Positions 4,033 through 6,330 of a DNA stretch of 6,330 bases are shown here, piece after piece. Within the stretch, counting starts at the first letter, position 1; every line of letters begins with the position of its first letter. The notes under the pieces were generated by a model. That model was not told the origin of the DNA. It saw nothing but the letters and a program-made list of their open reading frames with translations, and ran no database searches. The position numbers and the translations under genes were made by a program. The DNA comes from Clostridia bacterium (GTDB lineage: Bacteria; Bacillota; Clostridia; HGM11514): the NCBI GenBank assembly GCA_900757255.1, contig CAAENE010000137.1:1-6330 (forward strand). The letters run 5' to 3'.

Positions 4033-6330
4033 CTACCGTATCACCCTAACAACGGTAACAGCTCCCTGTGCGCGGGTCATATTGGACAATGGCGCAAAGC
4101 TTCCGTCATCCATTCCGGTCAGAATCCCCAGGCCAACCGCTTTACCAACATATTCTTGTGCCCAAGCTGAGATACTTTCATTGTCGGTAAAGTGTAAATC
4201 TGAAACTTCAATATCAGAATTTCCAGTACGGTAGATATATGCATTTACAATCACTTTCGCCATTTCCTGCCGGCTGATTAAATCATCAGGTCGGAATTTG
4301 CCGTCTGCATCCCCGCTCATAATACCGCTGTCGATGATTGCCTGCACTTCATTGGCATACCATGCATTTGAAGCTACATCGCCGATACCGCCGTGGTATA
4401 AAACCGGATTTAATCCCAATGCCCTGCGGATAATAGCCGCATATTCTGCTCGCGTCATGGTATCATCCGGTGCAAACAGGTCTTTCGTCTTACCATTGAT
4501 AAGACCTTTTTCTGCCAGGTAAAGAATATCGTCTTCTGCCCAGTGACCGCTGATATCGGTAAACTTCTTTTCATCTGTCCCATTATTAGTGTTGTTATTT
4601 GGCGGTATGATAATTCCTGACCCGCCCGTCCAGCTATTATTATTATTGTTGTTATTACTACTACTATTATTATTGTTATTATCTGAAGGCGTTGGAGACG
4701 GCGTAGGACTGCTGGATGGTGTTACACTATCTTTAAAAAAACCGACTGATAATTCCTTAGATGTCCAGGCAACTGTTTCTCTTGGCCCATAATAAACCAC
4801 CATACTTGCATTTCCAATTGCCTCCGCTGCGGCAGTATCATTGTTTGAGGAAACCGTTGCCGTAACTTCAGAAGCCTGACCGTTGCTGTCAATGGAAGCC
4901 AGCTTATAGTTCGTTATATTTGGCATGCTTAATTTCATTAATCCATTTGTTACATTTAAGCCAAAAGATGTATAGGAACTGATGGTTTCTTTCCCTTCCA
5001 TATCAAATGTAGATTTTCGAGGTAACGTAAAGCTGCCGGTAATTTGGCTTCCCATCGGGAAAGTCACGTTGAATCCATCGCATGCTTCCGATATGAAAGT
5101 AATCGTTTTTTTTGTTTCCGCCGGCATGGTCACAGTTACAGTTGTAACATTTTCAGGAATTGTTGCTTTTACATAAGCGTTCACATTGGTTAAATCATAA
5201 ACGCCATTCTGTTCCATCTCACCGATATAGCTTATTTTTTCCTGGACCGCTTCCATCGCTTCAGTAACCAGTCTGATTTGTTCATTGTTTTGATCTGACG
5301 TTGCCTGATCATTATCTGCTACCACTTTTGCAGCCGCAATCGCGTTGCCCAAGTTTGTCAGTGCGGATGCATCGGAGCACTGCATAAATCCGCTGCCAAC
5401 CTTTGTATTGGCTGCTAAATCCTCAGCATTTACGATCGTGTTGTTCAGCGTTGCATCAGCTACATCTAAAAGCTCGAAGAACCGTACATAGTCGATTTCC
5501 TGGGTTGCACCGTCCGCTGAGAACTGGTTCGGCAATACCGTTTCTTCATAAATCGGGTCAGGGTCACCGTCAAATGTCGTTCCGCCATATACACCGTTTG
5601 ATACATAAATGCTTACCGGCGAAACATTGTCATAAGGCATACTCTTCGTTGACCGATACTGCACGCCGTCCCAGAAAACCTGGAAGGTATCGCTATTGAC
5701 AGGGTCTTCCCAATCACCTGAGGGATCGTTCGGTAAAAACAGGCCGCTATAGGTATGGAAATCGTCTCCCAGCGTCGGCGGTTCCAAGGTCAGGGTATTT
5801 CCGTCAGGGTCTTTTCCGAGCGGGTAATACCGTGCCGATTCCCATACTCTTTGATTACTGCCGTCCGAAGAAATATGATGTATTGCCGTACTAACGCATC
5901 TTGGCCAACGTGCTTCACAGAAGTCCAGCTCCACATGGTTCAACCCGGTTGGAGTATATTGCTCTGGTCCGCCGGCGGCCCAGAAGCTCTGGTGCAAACC
6001 GGAAGCGTAAGCGAGCTTCATGCTAGTTTCGTAATAACCATAGGGCCCATATTGCTCTTTGGTCCAGACACACCCTGTTGTCCAGTCATGTTTATAGGAA
6101 TACTGAGGAAGCGTTTCTTTTCTGGTTGTAATCACCAATTTTCCGTCTGCCACGTGTACATTTTCGGGAACACGCGCCTGGTAATACTGCACATAGCTAC
6201 CTAATATTCTTTGACCGCTGTTGGAATTCCATGTCTGGCTAAAGGTTTCATCATATCCATCAGCTGCGGTATAATCAAAATCTTCATTAAACGCTAAATC
6301 ATATTTTACCTGATAAGGTACGGTGAAGAC
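4033..6330 (-). CDS. Cell-surface GH16 glycosidase with three SLH domains (5' end outside window)
   Basis: The reading frame is open to the window edge, giving 765 visible residues without the N-terminus or signal peptide. The first 46 visible residues, upstream of an in-frame GTG at 6192, include NEDFDY and continue the GH16 fold, so that GTG is internal. Visible residues 1-286 are a GH16 beta-jelly-roll endoglycosidase domain, with catalytic motif HVELDFCEAR holding nucleophile Glu134, Asp136 and acid/base Glu139. Residues about 299-367 are helical and resemble a FIVAR-type spacer. Residues about 374-534 are a beta-rich region I cannot assign. Residues about 535-587 are a Pro/Ser/Thr and poly-Asn linker. 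Three SLH domains (about 590-765) end the protein and would bind secondary cell-wall polymer. It therefore acts outside the cell on a polysaccharide. The GH16 and SLH calls are firm; the substrate (beta-glucan, galactan or a LacNAc-type glycan) is unknown. Confidence 0.93.
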   Translation of the reverse strand, partial: VFTVPYQVKYDLAFNEDFDYTAADGYDETFSQTWNSNSGQRILGSYVQYYQARVPENVHVADGKLVITTRKETLPQYSYKHDWTTGCVWTKEQYGPYGYYETSMKLAYASGLHQSFWAAGGPEQYTPTGLNHVELDFCEARWPRCVSTAIHHISSDGSNQRVWESARYYPLGKDPDGNTLTLEPPTLGDDFHTYSGLFLPNDPSGDWEDPVNSDTFQVFWDGVQYRSTKSMPYDNVSPVSIYVSNGVYGGTTFDGDPDPIYEETVLPNQFSADGATQEIDYVRFFELLDVADATLNNTIVNAEDLAANTKVGSGFMQCSDASALTNLGNAIAAAKVVADNDQATSDQNNEQIRLVTEAMEAVQEKISYIGEMEQNGVYDLTNVNAYVKATIPENVTTVTVTMPAETKKTITFISEACDGFNVTFPMGSQITGSFTLPRKSTFDMEGKETISSYTSFGLNVTNGLMKLSMPNITNYKLASIDSNGQASEVTATVSSNNDTAAAEAIGNASMVVYYGPRETVAWTSKELSVGFFKDSVTPSSSPTPSPTPSDNNNNNSSSNNNNNNNSWTGGSGIIIPPNNNTNNGTDEKKFTDISGHWAEDDILYLAEKGLINGKTKDLFAPDDTMTRAEYAAIIRRALGLNPVLYHGGIGDVASNAWYANEVQAIIDSGIMSGDADGKFRPDDLISRQEMAKVIVNAYIYRTGNSDIEVSDLHFTDNESISAWAQEYVGKAVGLGILTGMDDGSFAPLSNMTRAQGAVTVVRVIR
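4036..4563 (-). repeat. Three C-terminal SLH domains
   Basis: SLH1 (4411-4563) begins FTDISGHWAEDDILYLAEKG and holds the TRAE motif. SLH2 (4231-4386) begins IGDVASNAWYANEV and holds SRQE. SLH3 (4036-4191) begins FTDNESISAWAQEY and holds TRAQ, where the usual Glu is Gln. Three SLH domains are the standard set for binding pyruvylated secondary cell-wall polymer, so the protein should be held non-covalently on the cell surface. Confidence 0.93.
4636..4680 (-). repeat. Trinucleotide tract encoding a poly-Asn/Ser linker
   Basis: Fifteen consecutive codons are AAT, AAC or AGT and read N5-S3-N7 on the minus strand. The tract follows a Pro/Ser/Thr stretch (TPSSSPTPSPTPSD) and precedes a second Asn-rich patch (NNNTNN). 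It forms a flexible spacer between the catalytic part and the wall anchor. Its repeat nature makes it prone to in-frame length change. Confidence 0.9.
4729..5211 (-). other. Unassigned beta-rich segment
   Basis: About 161 residues (VNAYVKATIPENVTTVTVTMP to LSVGFF) show alternating hydrophobic strands rich in Thr, Val and Ser, with few cysteines and several aromatic residues. I do not recognise a family. In this position, between a catalytic domain and an SLH anchor, a carbohydrate-binding or structural beta-sandwich is plausible but inferred. Confidence 0.4.
5230..5436 (-). other. Helical FIVAR-like spacer segment
   Basis: About 69 residues run from IVNAEDLAANTK to AMEAVQEKI. They have the alternating Ala/Leu pattern, Asn/Gln-rich turn and final EAM-AVQEKI helix typical of FIVAR-type three-helix modules found in Gram-positive surface enzymes. 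The match is by eye and tentative. Confidence 0.4.
5473..6330 (-). other. GH16 catalytic domain
   Basis: The block NVHVADGKLVITTRKE, the segment YGPYGYYETSMKLAYASGLHQSFW, and the ExDxxE active-site motif (Glu codons at 5929-5931 and 5914-5916) follow the GH16 order. YVRFFEL at the end is the usual last strand. The one-residue insertion in ExDxxE groups it with laminarinase, agarase and endo-galactosidase-like members, not with bacterial lichenases (ExDxE). The residues after the acid/base (ARWPR) are not the common laminarinase EYxG. Confidence 0.9.

Noticed and set aside
3914..4234. Plus-strand frame of 106 codons overlapping the inverted repeat and SLH3
   Set aside because: It begins inside the repeat, overlaps the conserved SLH domain in antisense, and its protein has no recognisable feature.
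4589..4792. Plus-strand frame with a run of 17 leucines, resembling a membrane segment
   Set aside because: It is the antisense of the poly-Asn/Ser tract in the SLH protein and has no independent support.
6190..6192. GTG as the start of the GH16-SLH gene
   Set aside because: The frame stays open to the window edge, and the upstream residues, including NEDFDY, fit the first strands of the GH16 fold. No signal peptide follows this GTG.
5755..6204. Plus-strand frame of 149 codons opposite the GH16 domain
   Set aside because: It is antisense to the catalytic motif region, with no ribosome binding site or domain that would support it.

Overview
The window is bacterial and most likely from a Gram-positive Firmicute of the clostridial or paenibacilli type. 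The reasons are strong AAAGGA / GGAGG ribosome binding sites, sigma-A-like promoters with 17-bp spacers, and a surface enzyme ending in three S-layer homology (SLH) domains. The species cannot be named from this sequence. There are four genes and no RNA genes, CRISPR arrays or recognisable insertion sequences.

Positions 1-2041 hold two housekeeping genes. They diverge from a 130-bp promoter region: glyA (serine hydroxymethyltransferase, minus strand) and nth (endonuclease III, plus strand). Each has a readable promoter, and the two -35 elements are only 15 bp apart. nth ends at a perfect 15-bp hairpin (2043-2073). This hairpin also sits just downstream of the next minus-strand gene, so it looks like a two-way terminator.

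Positions 2103-6330 hold a minus-strand pair of carbohydrate-active genes. Upstream is a large gene cut by the right edge of the window, encoding a GH16 glycosidase, a helical segment, an unassigned beta-rich segment, a Ser/Thr/Pro and poly-Asn linker, and three SLH domains. This is a cell-wall-anchored extracellular enzyme. Downstream is a compact GH20 beta-N-acetylhexosaminidase without a signal peptide, so probably cytoplasmic. Between them lie a perfect 14-bp inverted repeat, a candidate promoter for the GH20 gene, and a start region with a possible two-codon upstream ORF.

A plausible joint role is glycan foraging: the GH16 enzyme cuts a polymer outside the cell, and the GH20 enzyme trims imported oligosaccharides inside. 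A hexosaminidase partner makes an N-acetylhexosamine-containing polymer worth considering as well as plain beta-glucan. GC content falls clearly at the nth/GH20 junction (hand samples: about 57% in glyA, 52% in nth, 37% in GH20, 43-44% in GH16-SLH). This suggests that the glycosidase genes are accessory DNA next to core genes. I found no clearly new system. The best leads are the unassigned domain, the GH16/GH20 substrate question, and the dyad and start arrangement ahead of the GH20 gene.
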